From the NCBI GenBank assembly GCA_964557285.1, contig CAZKZS010000115.1, positions 1 through 13,673 on the forward strand: DNA of 13,673 nt, written 5' to 3'. Position numbers and translations under genes: made by a program. Below the pieces are notes generated by a model. The model was not told where the DNA came from and made no database searches. It was given only the letters and a program-made list of their open reading frames with translations. Shown here one piece after another: positions 1 through 7,123 of the stretch. Positions within the stretch are counted from its first letter, which is position 1. Every line of letters begins with the position of its first letter. This stretch comes from SB15 sp964557285. GTDB lineage: Bacteria > Chloroflexota > Anaerolineae > Aggregatilineales > J027.

Positions 1-2
1 GA

Positions 3-74
3 GAGAAATGGAAACATAACCCCCAGCGCCACAACGTACCCCTGCGAGAAGGAATTGTCATTCTTAAAAAGTGA
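3..74 (+). CDS. 3' end of a truncated upstream gene (unidentified)
   Basis: An open frame runs from the window edge (position 3) to a TGA at 72-74 and gives only 23 residues, ending in PLREGIVILKK. Its stop overlaps the GTG at 71 of the next gene in a GTGA arrangement, the usual layout of translationally coupled genes. Because the next gene looks like a restriction nuclease, a DNA methyltransferase is a natural candidate. The visible piece is too short to show any motif, so that identity is inference only. Confidence 0.5.
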   Translation, partial: EKWKHNPQRHNVPLREGIVILKK

Positions 75-937
75 AAACAATGGCAATCGTTAAAAGCCCT
101 GCCAGCAAATTTGGTCAGATTATTGGGGAAGCCTTTGAAGATATTGTCATCGAATTAGTTAAAAATCATCTTGCAGAAAAACATGCTGATTATGAGCTTC
201 TTCGTCCAGAAGAAGGCAAAAAGATTATCCGACTTGAAATGCTGGGTGGGCTTCCTCGCCAAATGGATAACGTTATTGTTTTAAAGGACACCATCGAACC
301 TGTAGCCTTATTAGAAACCAAGTGGTTAAAGGATTCCCGACACCATAATGATAAAGGGGCATGGATTTTACAACTTCGTGAAGTTCGCAAAAAGCATCCA
401 ACTATTCGAGGGGCAGTCGCAGTTTTAGCTGGATACTGGACGGAAGGGGTTGGATTAATGCTGTTGTCTGAAGGGGGTATCAAAATGGCGCTGGTGGCAA
501 CAGATGAACAAGTCTATAGTACCCTTCAGCCCTCGCTAGACCAGTTTCTTGGTGATAATACCTTTCAACTAGATGCCGCAGCTATGCGTGAAAGCTATGA
601 GCGTCCCGAAGACCTCCTTAACCTGATTCTGTATCTGCAATCGGATGGAACTCTTAAAACAATTGCTCAAAGCTGGCTGCAATTTGAAAAGATACCACAG
701 GTAACAGGCGCAGATTTAGTAAAATTTGCCATTGATGAACTTCTCGCGCCTCTACCCCCTGTTCCTATGATTCAGAAGTTTGAAATTACCCTGCAAATTA
801 ATACGGGGAATACTATTCACGCGGCTTTTACTCATTTGGAAGACGCTCAAGCATTTCTTCAAGCGTTTGCCCACAATCCCCAAGCCATTCTTGAAAGAAT
901 TACTCCGCGACACAATCCATCAGATAGAGATAAGTGA
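71..937 (+). CDS. PD-(D/E)XK-type nuclease, probable restriction endonuclease
   Basis: The protein has 288 residues from the GTG at 71, or 285 from the in-frame ATG at 80; GTG is preferred because it overlaps the upstream stop. No exact family was recognised. Seen in the sequence is the layout of a PD-(D/E)XK nuclease core: an N-terminal helix with G19-E20...E23, a beta-hairpin with D66 (QMDNVIV), then E82-T-K84 (LLETKW) at the spacing expected for the metal-binding D...ExK, followed by a helix with Q101. Residues from about 175 onward form a separate, mostly helical tail. The gene is AT-richer than its neighbours (19 G+C of 60 at 121-180, against 33 of 60 at 1441-1500), which fits transfer of a restriction-modification unit. 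It also overlaps the next gene. A non-restriction PD-(D/E)XK DNA repair or defence nuclease is an alternative. The nuclease fold is moderately supported; the restriction role is inferred. Confidence 0.6.
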   Translation: MKTMAIVKSPASKFGQIIGEAFEDIVIELVKNHLAEKHADYELLRPEEGKKIIRLEMLGGLPRQMDNVIVLKDTIEPVALLETKWLKDSRHHNDKGAWILQLREVRKKHPTIRGAVAVLAGYWTEGVGLMLLSEGGIKMALVATDEQVYSTLQPSLDQFLGDNTFQLDAAAMRESYERPEDLLNLILYLQSDGTLKTIAQSWLQFEKIPQVTGADLVKFAIDELLAPLPPVPMIQKFEITLQINTGNTIHAAFTHLEDAQAFLQAFAHNPQAILERITPRHNPSDRDK

Positions 938-1401
938 TGCTCATTATTTTTGACAAAGACAGTACGCTGGTGGCAAGTATTGAGGGGCGGCCAGCCAACA
1001 CTATCGAAGAACACAGCCTGCTACCGGGGGTGCTGGAAAAATGCCAGCAGTTGAAAGCTGAAGGACATATCCTGGCGGTTGCCAGCAATCAGGGTGGGGT
1101 GGCGTTTGGCTACGTGACCTATAAGCAGATGCAGACCGTGATGCAGCATGTGGCCGAACTGATTGGGGCGAATTACGCGATATTTTGCCCCTATCATCCC
1201 AACGGTACAGTGAAAAAATATGCCCGCGAAAGTCTACACCGCAAGCCCAATCCCGGGATGCTGTTGACGCTTGCCCGCCGTGCCAAATTCGACGACCCAA
1301 CACAAATTTTATTCGTCGGCGACCTGGATACCGATAGAGAAGCGGCAGAACGCGCTGGCATCCGATTTGCGTGGGCGGCAGAATTTTTTAGCAGCCCATG
1401 A
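937..1401 (+). CDS. HAD-IIIA phosphatase, GmhB-like but lacking the zinc cysteines
   Basis: A 154-residue HAD-superfamily phosphatase, size and motifs matching subfamily IIIA (histidinol-phosphatase / heptose-bisphosphatase GmhB / polynucleotide 3'-phosphatase group). Motif I is DKDST (nucleophile D6, acid/base D8), motif II is S50 in SNQGGVA, motif III is K103 in RKPNPGM, and motif IV is GDLDTD (D129, D133). The Cys-x-His half of the GmhB zinc loop is present (C84-P-Y-H87), but the expected Cys-x-Cys pair just before RKP is absent (residues 91-102 hold none), so zinc binding is probably lost. The start is set at the ATG at 937, which shares one base with the upstream TGA; a GTG at 934 would add one Met. 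The next gene overlaps its stop. The substrate is unknown: a sugar phosphate, nucleotide or DNA 3'-phosphate is possible. Confidence 0.8.
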   Translation: MLIIFDKDSTLVASIEGRPANTIEEHSLLPGVLEKCQQLKAEGHILAVASNQGGVAFGYVTYKQMQTVMQHVAELIGANYAIFCPYHPNGTVKKYARESLHRKPNPGMLLTLARRAKFDDPTQILFVGDLDTDREAAERAGIRFAWAAEFFSSP

Positions 1402-2717
1402 TGGTTCTCGAAATCCTGATTTTTGGTTACGTGGTGTGGCTGGGGCTGTATCTTATTCAGCGCGATGTGCAAACGTCTCTGCTGCGTTACGCTGGACTCG
1501 GCCTGCTGGTTTACGGGCTGATGCTGGCTGCTGATGTCCTGCAATATCCTGCCAAAAACGACACCCTGCTCATCCGATTGAGTTGGCCGCTTCCCCTGTG
1601 GTTAAGTGCTTTCTGGTTTCTGGCAACGCTGGAACTGATGCCGGTTTTTCAGTTCAACCGTCAACTTTTTCTGGTCGCAATTGCCATTTTATACGGAATC
1701 ACTGCTGCAACGCCTCTTGTTTTTGATTATCAAAACGAAAGCCCGCAGTGGGGCTATCTTTTTTTCCTGGCTGCTGTGATTTTGCCGCTTGTTGTCTCTT
1801 TTTTAGGGGTGATTCGCAGCCAGAATCGCCCGTTTCAAATTGTCGGGCTGGCAACGTTGTTTCTAGCGCTAGGTGTGGGGGCGCTGCTGCTGGCGCTGGA
1901 TATTGTGCCGTCCGGTGTAGTGCTGACGGCCATCAGCATAGATTTAATCGCTTTTGGGGTAGCGATTGCCTTCTGGGATGCTTCGCAGCAGGGGGAAAGA
2001 CTCTGGCTGGATATGCTGCGCTCGTTTGACGCCGCTTTTTTTAGTGCGCTGCTGTTTGGGGGACAGGTCGCGCTGGTGATTCTGCTGAGTGAGGAAACCT
2101 CCGCTTCCCTGTATACCCTGCTTTTTACCATTATCACGGCGGCCATTTTTGTGGTCGTGTTTTTTGATACTCTGCAAAGCCTGTTTGACCGTGCCGCGTT
2201 TGCGCCTGAGCTTCAGCAGGCACGCGAAGAACTTCGCACCACCGCCCGCGCCCTGCCGCGTGTGAAAGAATCCGTCAATTTTGCGGACCTGGATGAGGAA
2301 GAATTTGTCCGCCTGACCCGCCGTGCATTGAGTAATCTGGGAAATTTACCCCGTCTGGCAACCAACCCCTTAACCCAACTTCCGGTTATTGAGGAACGGC
2401 TAACCCAACGTGGCACTCCGCCGGATACTTTAGAACGCGCGGCTGAACTCAAATTGCTGCTCACCGAAAGCATTGAACGGTTAAAACCACGCGGCAAAGA
2501 GTCGTTTGGAATCACGGACGAATGGCGGTATTACAACGCGGTATATTTTCCGTATGTCGCAGGTTTAAAACCCTACAGCCGCCGTATCAATGGAGTAGAC
2601 CCTTCTTTTAAGAGGGTGTTGGACTGGTTTCAATCACAAGTGCCGGAACGCACACTCCACAACTGGCAAAAAATGGCCGCGCAGTTGATCGCACAGGATT
2701 TAAAGGAACGTTTGTAA
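1398..2717 (+). CDS. Unrecognised polytopic membrane protein with a conserved-looking soluble tail
   Basis: A 439-residue protein with no family recognised. The first ~260 residues hold about nine hydrophobic segments (roughly 3-20, 29-48, 66-84, 91-110, 118-139, 149-171, 174-194, 210-230, 239-260). The remaining ~175 residues are soluble and helical, rich in Leu, Arg and Glu, with aromatic-rich patches such as DEWRYYN, YFPYVAGLKPYSRR and VPERTLHNWQ near the C-terminus. The N-terminal part resembles the multi-helix sensor region of some histidine kinases, but no HisKA or HATPase motif follows. The start ATG at 1398 gives an ATGA overlap with the preceding HAD gene; a second ATG at 1401 is equally possible. 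The gap to the following hydrolase is two bases, so the three genes are probably co-transcribed. A sensor or membrane scaffold role is speculation. Confidence 0.75.
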   Translation: MMVLEILIFGYVVWLGLYLIQRDVQTSLLRYAGLGLLVYGLMLAADVLQYPAKNDTLLIRLSWPLPLWLSAFWFLATLELMPVFQFNRQLFLVAIAILYGITAATPLVFDYQNESPQWGYLFFLAAVILPLVVSFLGVIRSQNRPFQIVGLATLFLALGVGALLLALDIVPSGVVLTAISIDLIAFGVAIAFWDASQQGERLWLDMLRSFDAAFFSALLFGGQVALVILLSEETSASLYTLLFTIITAAIFVVVFFDTLQSLFDRAAFAPELQQAREELRTTARALPRVKESVNFADLDEEEFVRLTRRALSNLGNLPRLATNPLTQLPVIEERLTQRGTPPDTLERAAELKLLLTESIERLKPRGKESFGITDEWRYYNAVYFPYVAGLKPYSRRINGVDPSFKRVLDWFQSQVPERTLHNWQKMAAQLIAQDLKERL

Positions 2718-2719
2718 CA

Positions 2720-3364
2720 ATGGCTCATGAAGTGCATCAGGATTTTAATCTTACCTACTGGGTGTATACTCCAGAAAAGGTATCCGAAAAATATTACTGG
2801 CCTGTGATTTTGTTTTTGCATGGCAGTGGGGAACGCGGCGACGACCCCGAACTGGTCAAAAAATACGGGCTGGCGAAGTGGCTTGACCAAGAAAAAAACT
2901 TTCCCTTTATCGTAATTTCGCCGCAGTGTCCTGCCGATACTCGCTGGATTGACCTGATAGAAAAACTCAACACGCTGCTTGAGCATATTCTGGCAACCTA
3001 TCCGGTGGACAAAAATCGCGTGTATTTAACCGGACTCAGCATGGGTGGGCAGGGAGCATGGTGTCTGGCGGCGTTTCATCCCGAAAAATTTGCAGCCGTC
3101 GTGCCGATTTGTGGGCCTATTTTCCCGGACTATGAAAAGAAACTGTGCGCCTTAAAAAATATTCCTGTGTGGGTGTTTCATGGCGAAAAGGATGAAATGG
3201 TTTCGGTGAAAAATTCCTATCGGATGGCAGAAAAACTGCAAGCCTGCGGTGGGAACGTCCGGTTGACCATTTTCCCGGATGAAAATCATTTTTGCTGGGA
3301 TAGGGTGTACACGAATCCCGAATTCTATGCCTTTTTTGGCAGTGATTGGCAGTCTTTTTCGTAG
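2720..3364 (+). CDS. Cytoplasmic alpha/beta-hydrolase (COG4099/dienelactone-hydrolase-like esterase)
   Basis: A 214-residue serine hydrolase. The oxyanion-hole strand is LFLHGSGERGDD (residues 31-42), the nucleophile elbow is GLSMGG with S107, the acid is D158 in FHGEKDEMV, and the base is H190 in DENHFCW, so the full triad is present in the right order. The HGSGERG and GLSMGGQGAW signatures resemble the group annotated as predicted peptidase, phospholipase/carboxylesterase or PHB-depolymerase-like esterase. No signal peptide or membrane segment is visible, so it is probably cytosolic. An AAGGA at 2703-2707 precedes the ATG by 12 bases, and the gene starts two bases after the stop of the membrane-protein gene, suggesting one operon. 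The substrate is not deducible. Confidence 0.85.
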   Translation: MAHEVHQDFNLTYWVYTPEKVSEKYYWPVILFLHGSGERGDDPELVKKYGLAKWLDQEKNFPFIVISPQCPADTRWIDLIEKLNTLLEHILATYPVDKNRVYLTGLSMGGQGAWCLAAFHPEKFAAVVPICGPIFPDYEKKLCALKNIPVWVFHGEKDEMVSVKNSYRMAEKLQACGGNVRLTIFPDENHFCWDRVYTNPEFYAFFGSDWQSFS

Positions 3365-3407
3365 ATTTGGCAGGTATGTCCGGCCTATGATGGGGACAAA
3401 TCGAAAA

Positions 3408-3413
3408 AAGGAG
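3408..3413 (+). promoter_or_regulatory. Shine-Dalgarno AAGGAG for the small membrane protein
   Basis: A full AAGGAG lies eight bases before the ATG at 3422. Together with the 57-base gap from the preceding stop, it indicates independent translation of the next gene. A TATGAT (3386-3391) could serve as a -10, but the only decent -35-like hexamer (TTGGCA, 3367-3372) is just 13 bases away, so no promoter is claimed. Confidence 0.6.
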
Positions 3414-3421
3414 AACCTATC

Positions 3422-3817
3422 ATGGCGACAGTTTTATCTTCCAAACCCACTACCCTTATCCAGCGACTTTTGCAGGTGGATGCGCTGCTAGAAATTACGC
3501 TTGGTGCGCTGCTGCTGGTGGAGGCAGACACGGTAGCAGACTGGTTCGGTGTCAGCAGCAGTCTTGTTATCGGAGGTGGGCTGCTGGCGTTTGCCTATGC
3601 TGCTTTTCTTTTTTATCTTGCACGCGGAGCGGTCAGCCGCCGCACCGCCTGGATAGTTGCGCTGCTGAATTTGGACAGCGCGGTAATAATCGCTGTTGGT
3701 TTAGCGCTCGCCTGGGGCAATCTGGAAACGGACGCACGATGGGCGCTGGCGGTGACAGCAGACGCCGCGCTGATACTGTCGCTGGTACAAATGGCAGTGC
3801 TGCGGCGGACACGTTAA
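3422..3817 (+). CDS. Small four-helix membrane protein, function unknown
   Basis: A 131-residue protein that is almost entirely membrane-embedded: hydrophobic segments at about 12-32, 46-68, 75-98 and 105-127, a basic link RGAVSRRT between helices 2 and 3, and a basic C-terminus RRTR. The loops are very short and there are no catalytic-looking motifs. The layout is that of small four-helix integral membrane proteins usually annotated as hypothetical. A strong SD supports the ATG at 3422. It is the last + strand gene before an intrinsic terminator at 3839-3868. Some polar residues within helices (D20, E24, D84) could matter to function, but nothing specific can be claimed. Confidence 0.75.
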   Translation: MATVLSSKPTTLIQRLLQVDALLEITLGALLLVEADTVADWFGVSSSLVIGGGLLAFAYAAFLFYLARGAVSRRTAWIVALLNLDSAVIIAVGLALAWGNLETDARWALAVTADAALILSLVQMAVLRRTR

Positions 3818-3838
3818 GCAGATCACAGTTTTAGCCCT

Positions 3839-3868
3839 AACCCCTCACCCTGGATGAGGGGTTTTTTT
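3839..3868 (+). terminator. Rho-independent terminator
   Basis: A perfect 9-bp stem (AACCCCTCA at 3839-3847 pairs with TGAGGGGTT at 3855-3863) has a 7-base loop, and seven consecutive T run over 3862-3868, the first two of them in the stem. It lies 22 bases after the stop of the small membrane protein gene. On the opposite strand the same hairpin follows the response regulator stop by about 15 bases but is trailed by only TTAGGG, so in that direction it would be weak. Confidence 0.9.
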
Positions 3869-3878
3869 ATGGAGAATG

Positions 3879-4313
3879 TTATTCGATTTCGGGTTTTTCC
3901 ATGTACCGCCCGGAGGAAATGTAATCGTCATCCAGGCTGGGGCCTTTGCCTGCCAGCAGCAGCCGAATCCGTTGCAGCATATCCGGCCCGTTAAAAGGCT
4001 TAACCACATAATCATCAGCGCCCGCATCTGTGCCTTCCCACTGGTCCTCCAGAGCTTCCTGTCCGGTCAGCATCATAAACGGAATTTCCTTCCACCGGAT
4101 GTCTGATTTGGCTTTGCGGCAGAAGTCATACCCATTCATTTCACCCATCACCACATCGGAAAGAATCAAATCGGGTTTCAGACCATCTTCCAGCGCTTGC
4201 AGAGCATCTTCCGCCGATACATGGTGAATCACTTCATAACCGGCTTCACTGAGATGATGAATCGCCAGTTTTGCCTGCACCGGACTATCTTCTGCAAACA
4301 AAATTGTAGGCAT
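3879..4313 (-). CDS. Single-domain response regulator (CheY-like receiver)
   Basis: A 144-residue protein consisting of one receiver domain: acidic pocket E8-D9, phosphoacceptor D53 in LSDVVM, switch T83 in MMLTG, and K105 in VVKPF. After residue ~120 there is only a short acidic tail (SLDDDYISSG..EKPEIE) and no DNA-binding or enzymatic output domain. It would therefore act by protein contact, either in a phosphorelay or on a partner. No histidine kinase lies in the window. The start is supported by GAGGAG eight bases upstream (4322-4327 on the complement). It is divergent from the MurF-Alr gene across a 169-base region, which could allow shared control, though nothing shows that its partner is involved in wall synthesis. 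Confidence 0.92.
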   Translation of the reverse strand: MPTILFAEDSPVQAKLAIHHLSEAGYEVIHHVSAEDALQALEDGLKPDLILSDVVMGEMNGYDFCRKAKSDIRWKEIPFMMLTGQEALEDQWEGTDAGADDYVVKPFNGPDMLQRIRLLLAGKGPSLDDDYISSGRYMEKPEIE

Positions 4314-4482
4314 CTTACGCGCTCCTCACTGATTTTTTGTTTAATAATGTAGCATATTCCACAGGGTTTTTGCATCTGGTTTCTATTCTATTACATCTGA
4401 GGGAAGGTTGGGAAACCGTTAAGCCCTTGATTCGCGCTGAAAATACAAATCCTGATAAACTGAGGTTATGGCCTTATAACAA
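4314..4482. promoter_or_regulatory. Divergent intergenic region, response regulator / murF-alr
   Basis: 169 bases, AT-rich, with no open frame worth calling. Towards the response regulator there is an extended -10-like TGCTACATT on the complement within TATGCTACATTATTAA (around 4341-4356), with no convincing -35. Towards murF-alr, CTGATA (4452-4457) and TATAAC (4475-4480) are separated by 17 bases and match a sigma-70 promoter (4/6 and 5/6), which would place the transcript start very close to the ATG at 4492. The -10 overlaps a small palindrome, GTTAT (4465-4469) and ATAAC (4476-4480), that could be an operator. All of these are pattern calls. Confidence 0.45.
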
Positions 4483-7050
4483 GTGAGCGTTATGATTAAT
4501 TTATATGACATTCTGGATGCGGCGGACGGACAGCTTTTTGGTGAACCTGTTGCCCAGATTTTTAACGGCTTTTGCTTTGAATCGCGTCAGGTGAAATCCG
4601 GTGATTTGTTTGTGGCGCTCAAAACGGAACGCGGGGATGGACATCACTTTATGGAAGATGCCATCAAAGCAGGGGCAACCGGACTCATGTGTAAACATCC
4701 CCCCACTTTTGACACTCATGGGATCACCGTCATTATTATGCACGATGTTGAAGCCGCCATGATGCGCTGGACAAACTATGTGCTGACAAAATTTGGCACG
4801 ACAGTTGTGGCGGTCACGGGCAGCTATGGCAAATCCACCACGAAGGAAGCCATCAGTCAGGTGATGCGGATTCGGTATCAGGTGTATACCGGACGGGTGA
4901 ATATTCCGGGGCGGTTTGCCCTGCCGTTGGCCTTAGGGCAGCTTACCCAGCAGCATGAAATCGCCATTCTGGAATACGAAAGTACCCAGGCGGGCGAAAT
5001 GGCAGAAATGATTACAGCAGCCCCGCCGATGGTAGGCGTTGTGACCAATATCAACCCTGCCAAAGCCAGCAAAACCAGCATTTCCGAAGAACGTATCCTG
5101 ATTGAAAATCTGCCGCAGGACGGGCTGGCGGTGCTGAATCATGATGATGCGCTGGTGCGGGAAATTCAATGCCAGGTACCAAAGCTGACTATCAGCGTAG
5201 ACAAACAGGGGACTTCTTTTGGGGCGGACCTGACCGCCTATAACATCATTCAGGCGCTGGATAAAACGGGTTTTGATTTACGCTACGGCAACCAGCGTTT
5301 TATCGCCAAATGGGTGCGGCTGCTGGGGGCGCATAACCTGTATGCGGTGCTGTCCGCGATTTCAGTGGGGCTGTCGTTTGAAGTGCCGCTTGAAAACAGC
5401 CTCAATGTGCTGACTCAGTTAGACCCCCTGCCGGGGCGAATGCGTCCTCTGATGGGGGTGAATCGCTGCCAGTTGATTGATGATACCTACGATGCCACGC
5501 CCAACGATATGCTGCTGGTGCTGGAATGGCTAAAAGCCCTTCGCCCGCAGCCATCCATCAAAGAAACTCAAATGGGATTCGTCAGCCCACGCGGGAAAAT
5601 TTTTGTGGTGATAGGGGATATTGCCGACCCCACTGAACGCCGCCCGCAGAGTTATCTCGAAGTCGGGGCGAGTCTGGCGGAGGTTGCTACCGAAATTGTT
5701 TCCGAAGGGGATGACGCGGCCAACGCGGTGCGGGCAGCACTGGACAAAGGATTCCCGATTACCAGCACCCACATCACTTTTTCGGCGCAGGATGCCGCTA
5801 CCGCCATTCGGAATCGGCTGGGGCCAAAAGATTTAGTCCTGGTCAAAGGCAACCGTTCGGCACGGATGGAACGGGTCGTTGCTGCGCTGCTACATCGGCC
5901 TGAAGATGCGGTACTTTTGCCCCGACAGGATAACTCGCTGGATTCAGATTGGACTATCCGCCCCATCAGCCCGACCTGGGTGCATGTTGATACGGCGGCG
6001 GTTGCCCACAATGTTAAACGGATGAAAGAAATTATTGGGGTGCAGTGTACCTTAATGGCGGTGGTAAAAACCGATGCTTACGGACACGGCGCGATTCCGG
6101 TCAGCACTACCGCCGGATTAAACGGCGCGGATTATCTGGGTGTGACTTCAATGGATGAAGCGCTGCAACTCCGGCGGGCGGGCATCACCAAACCTATTTT
6201 AATTTTAGGCTATACCGTGCCTTATGCAGCGCGTCAGGTGGTGCGGCACGATTTAACACTTTCTATTTACGACCTGAACACCGCTAGAGCCTTTAACCAG
6301 GCGGCGGCTGAACTGGATCGCACTATCAAGGCGCATGTGCGGATTGATGTCAGCAGAAACGGCATGGGGCTGATGCGGGAGGAAGTGCCGCAGTTTATCC
6401 GGGGGCTGCATAAACTTGATCGGATTCATCTGGAAGGCATTTACACCCATATTTCATCGAACATTGACCGACAGGACGCTATCCGTCAGTTGAATGAATT
6501 TGATGAAACCATCAACATGCTCAAAACCATCAACGCGCAGTTTCAGTATGTCCATGCGGCGGCATCCGGGCCAGCGCTGCATATACCGGAAGCACGCTTT
6601 AATATGGTGCGCTGTGGGGCAGCCCTGTATGGCTTGCATCCGGGACGTTATACCCTGCCGCCGGATTTTAAAACGGCGCTGACATGGAAAACCACGATTG
6701 TGCAACTTAAACGGGTTTCTACTAATCTGATGGGGCTGGTAGCCTCAGATACGACCCGCACGATGGCCGTGCTGCCCGTCGGTTATGCCAGTGGGTTTCG
6801 GGTGGGGCCGTTAGCGTGGACGTATGTGCTGGTGAAAGGTAAACGCGCTCCGGTAGTGGGCAACGTAGAAAGTTATTTCTGTGCCGTTGATGTGACGGAT
6901 ATTGATGATGTGCGGGTGGGGGATGAAGTGGTGCTGATTGGGGAGCAGGGGGAGGAAAAAATCACGGTAGAAGATGCTGCCGATTTTCTGAACACGCTGA
7001 ACTATGAAGTCATCAGTATGATTATGCCCCGCGCTTCCCGTACCAAATAA
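4483..7050 (+). CDS. murF-alr: Bifunctional MurF-alanine racemase fusion, divergent in both halves
   Basis: An 855-residue fusion. Residues 1-~480 are a Mur ligase of the MurF type (adds D-Ala-D-Ala to UDP-MurNAc-tripeptide): N-terminal SRQVKSGDLFVAL, ATP P-loop GSYGKST (K117), DDTYDATP (333-340), VKGNRSARMER (454-464). Residues ~498-855 are a PLP alanine racemase (L-Ala to D-Ala): WVHVD start (499-503), PLP lysine K529 in VVKTDAYGHG, catalytic Tyr Y768 in GYASG, C-terminal VDVTDI and NYEVIS. Such fusions are known from Bacteroidetes. Odd points: the MurF loop lacks the usual His (Lys at 194) and the AKxxE lysine, and in the racemase the GMGR arginine and the C-M-D-Q motif are missing (GNVESYF, 793-799). 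The start is the GTG at 4483 or, with an AGTGAG upstream, more likely the ATG at 4492. The fold assignment is firm; retention of both activities is uncertain. Confidence 0.88.
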   Translation: MSVMINLYDILDAADGQLFGEPVAQIFNGFCFESRQVKSGDLFVALKTERGDGHHFMEDAIKAGATGLMCKHPPTFDTHGITVIIMHDVEAAMMRWTNYVLTKFGTTVVAVTGSYGKSTTKEAISQVMRIRYQVYTGRVNIPGRFALPLALGQLTQQHEIAILEYESTQAGEMAEMITAAPPMVGVVTNINPAKASKTSISEERILIENLPQDGLAVLNHDDALVREIQCQVPKLTISVDKQGTSFGADLTAYNIIQALDKTGFDLRYGNQRFIAKWVRLLGAHNLYAVLSAISVGLSFEVPLENSLNVLTQLDPLPGRMRPLMGVNRCQLIDDTYDATPNDMLLVLEWLKALRPQPSIKETQMGFVSPRGKIFVVIGDIADPTERRPQSYLEVGASLAEVATEIVSEGDDAANAVRAALDKGFPITSTHITFSAQDAATAIRNRLGPKDLVLVKGNRSARMERVVAALLHRPEDAVLLPRQDNSLDSDWTIRPISPTWVHVDTAAVAHNVKRMKEIIGVQCTLMAVVKTDAYGHGAIPVSTTAGLNGADYLGVTSMDEALQLRRAGITKPILILGYTVPYAARQVVRHDLTLSIYDLNTARAFNQAAAELDRTIKAHVRIDVSRNGMGLMREEVPQFIRGLHKLDRIHLEGIYTHISSNIDRQDAIRQLNEFDETINMLKTINAQFQYVHAAASGPALHIPEARFNMVRCGAALYGLHPGRYTLPPDFKTALTWKTTIVQLKRVSTNLMGLVASDTTRTMAVLPVGYASGFRVGPLAWTYVLVKGKRAPVVGNVESYFCAVDVTDIDDVRVGDEVVLIGEQGEEKITVEDAADFLNTLNYEVISMIMPRASRTK

Positions 7051-7076
7051 CCACTCAGGTGCTTCTACGAATAGGG

Positions 7077-7116
7077 TATCCTGTGCCATAATAAATCACT
7101 GTTGTGGCACAGGATA
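7077..7116 (+). promoter_or_regulatory. Perfect 12-bp inverted repeat covering the downstream SD
   Basis: TATCCTGTGCCA (7077-7088) and TGGCACAGGATA (7105-7116) are exact reverse complements around a 16-base AT-rich loop. The right arm contains AGGA (7111-7114), the probable ribosome-binding site of the permease starting at 7124, so a folded read-through transcript would hide it. No T-run follows, so this is not a standard intrinsic terminator. CATAAT (7087-7092) at the start of the loop matches a -10 (5/6), with TCTACG (7064-7069) 17 bases upstream as a weak -35. It could equally be a protein operator. Confidence 0.6.
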
Positions 7117-7123
7117 AATTTGC

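Noticed and set aside
3367..3391. TTGGCA and TATGAT as a promoter for the small membrane protein
   Set aside because: The spacing is only 13 bases, too short for a sigma-70 promoter. The gene may be transcribed from upstream.
4468..4479. A three-codon reading frame (ATG GCC TTA TAA) preceded by TGAGG in the murF-alr leader
   Set aside because: It is too short to call as a leader peptide and overlaps the candidate -10 element.
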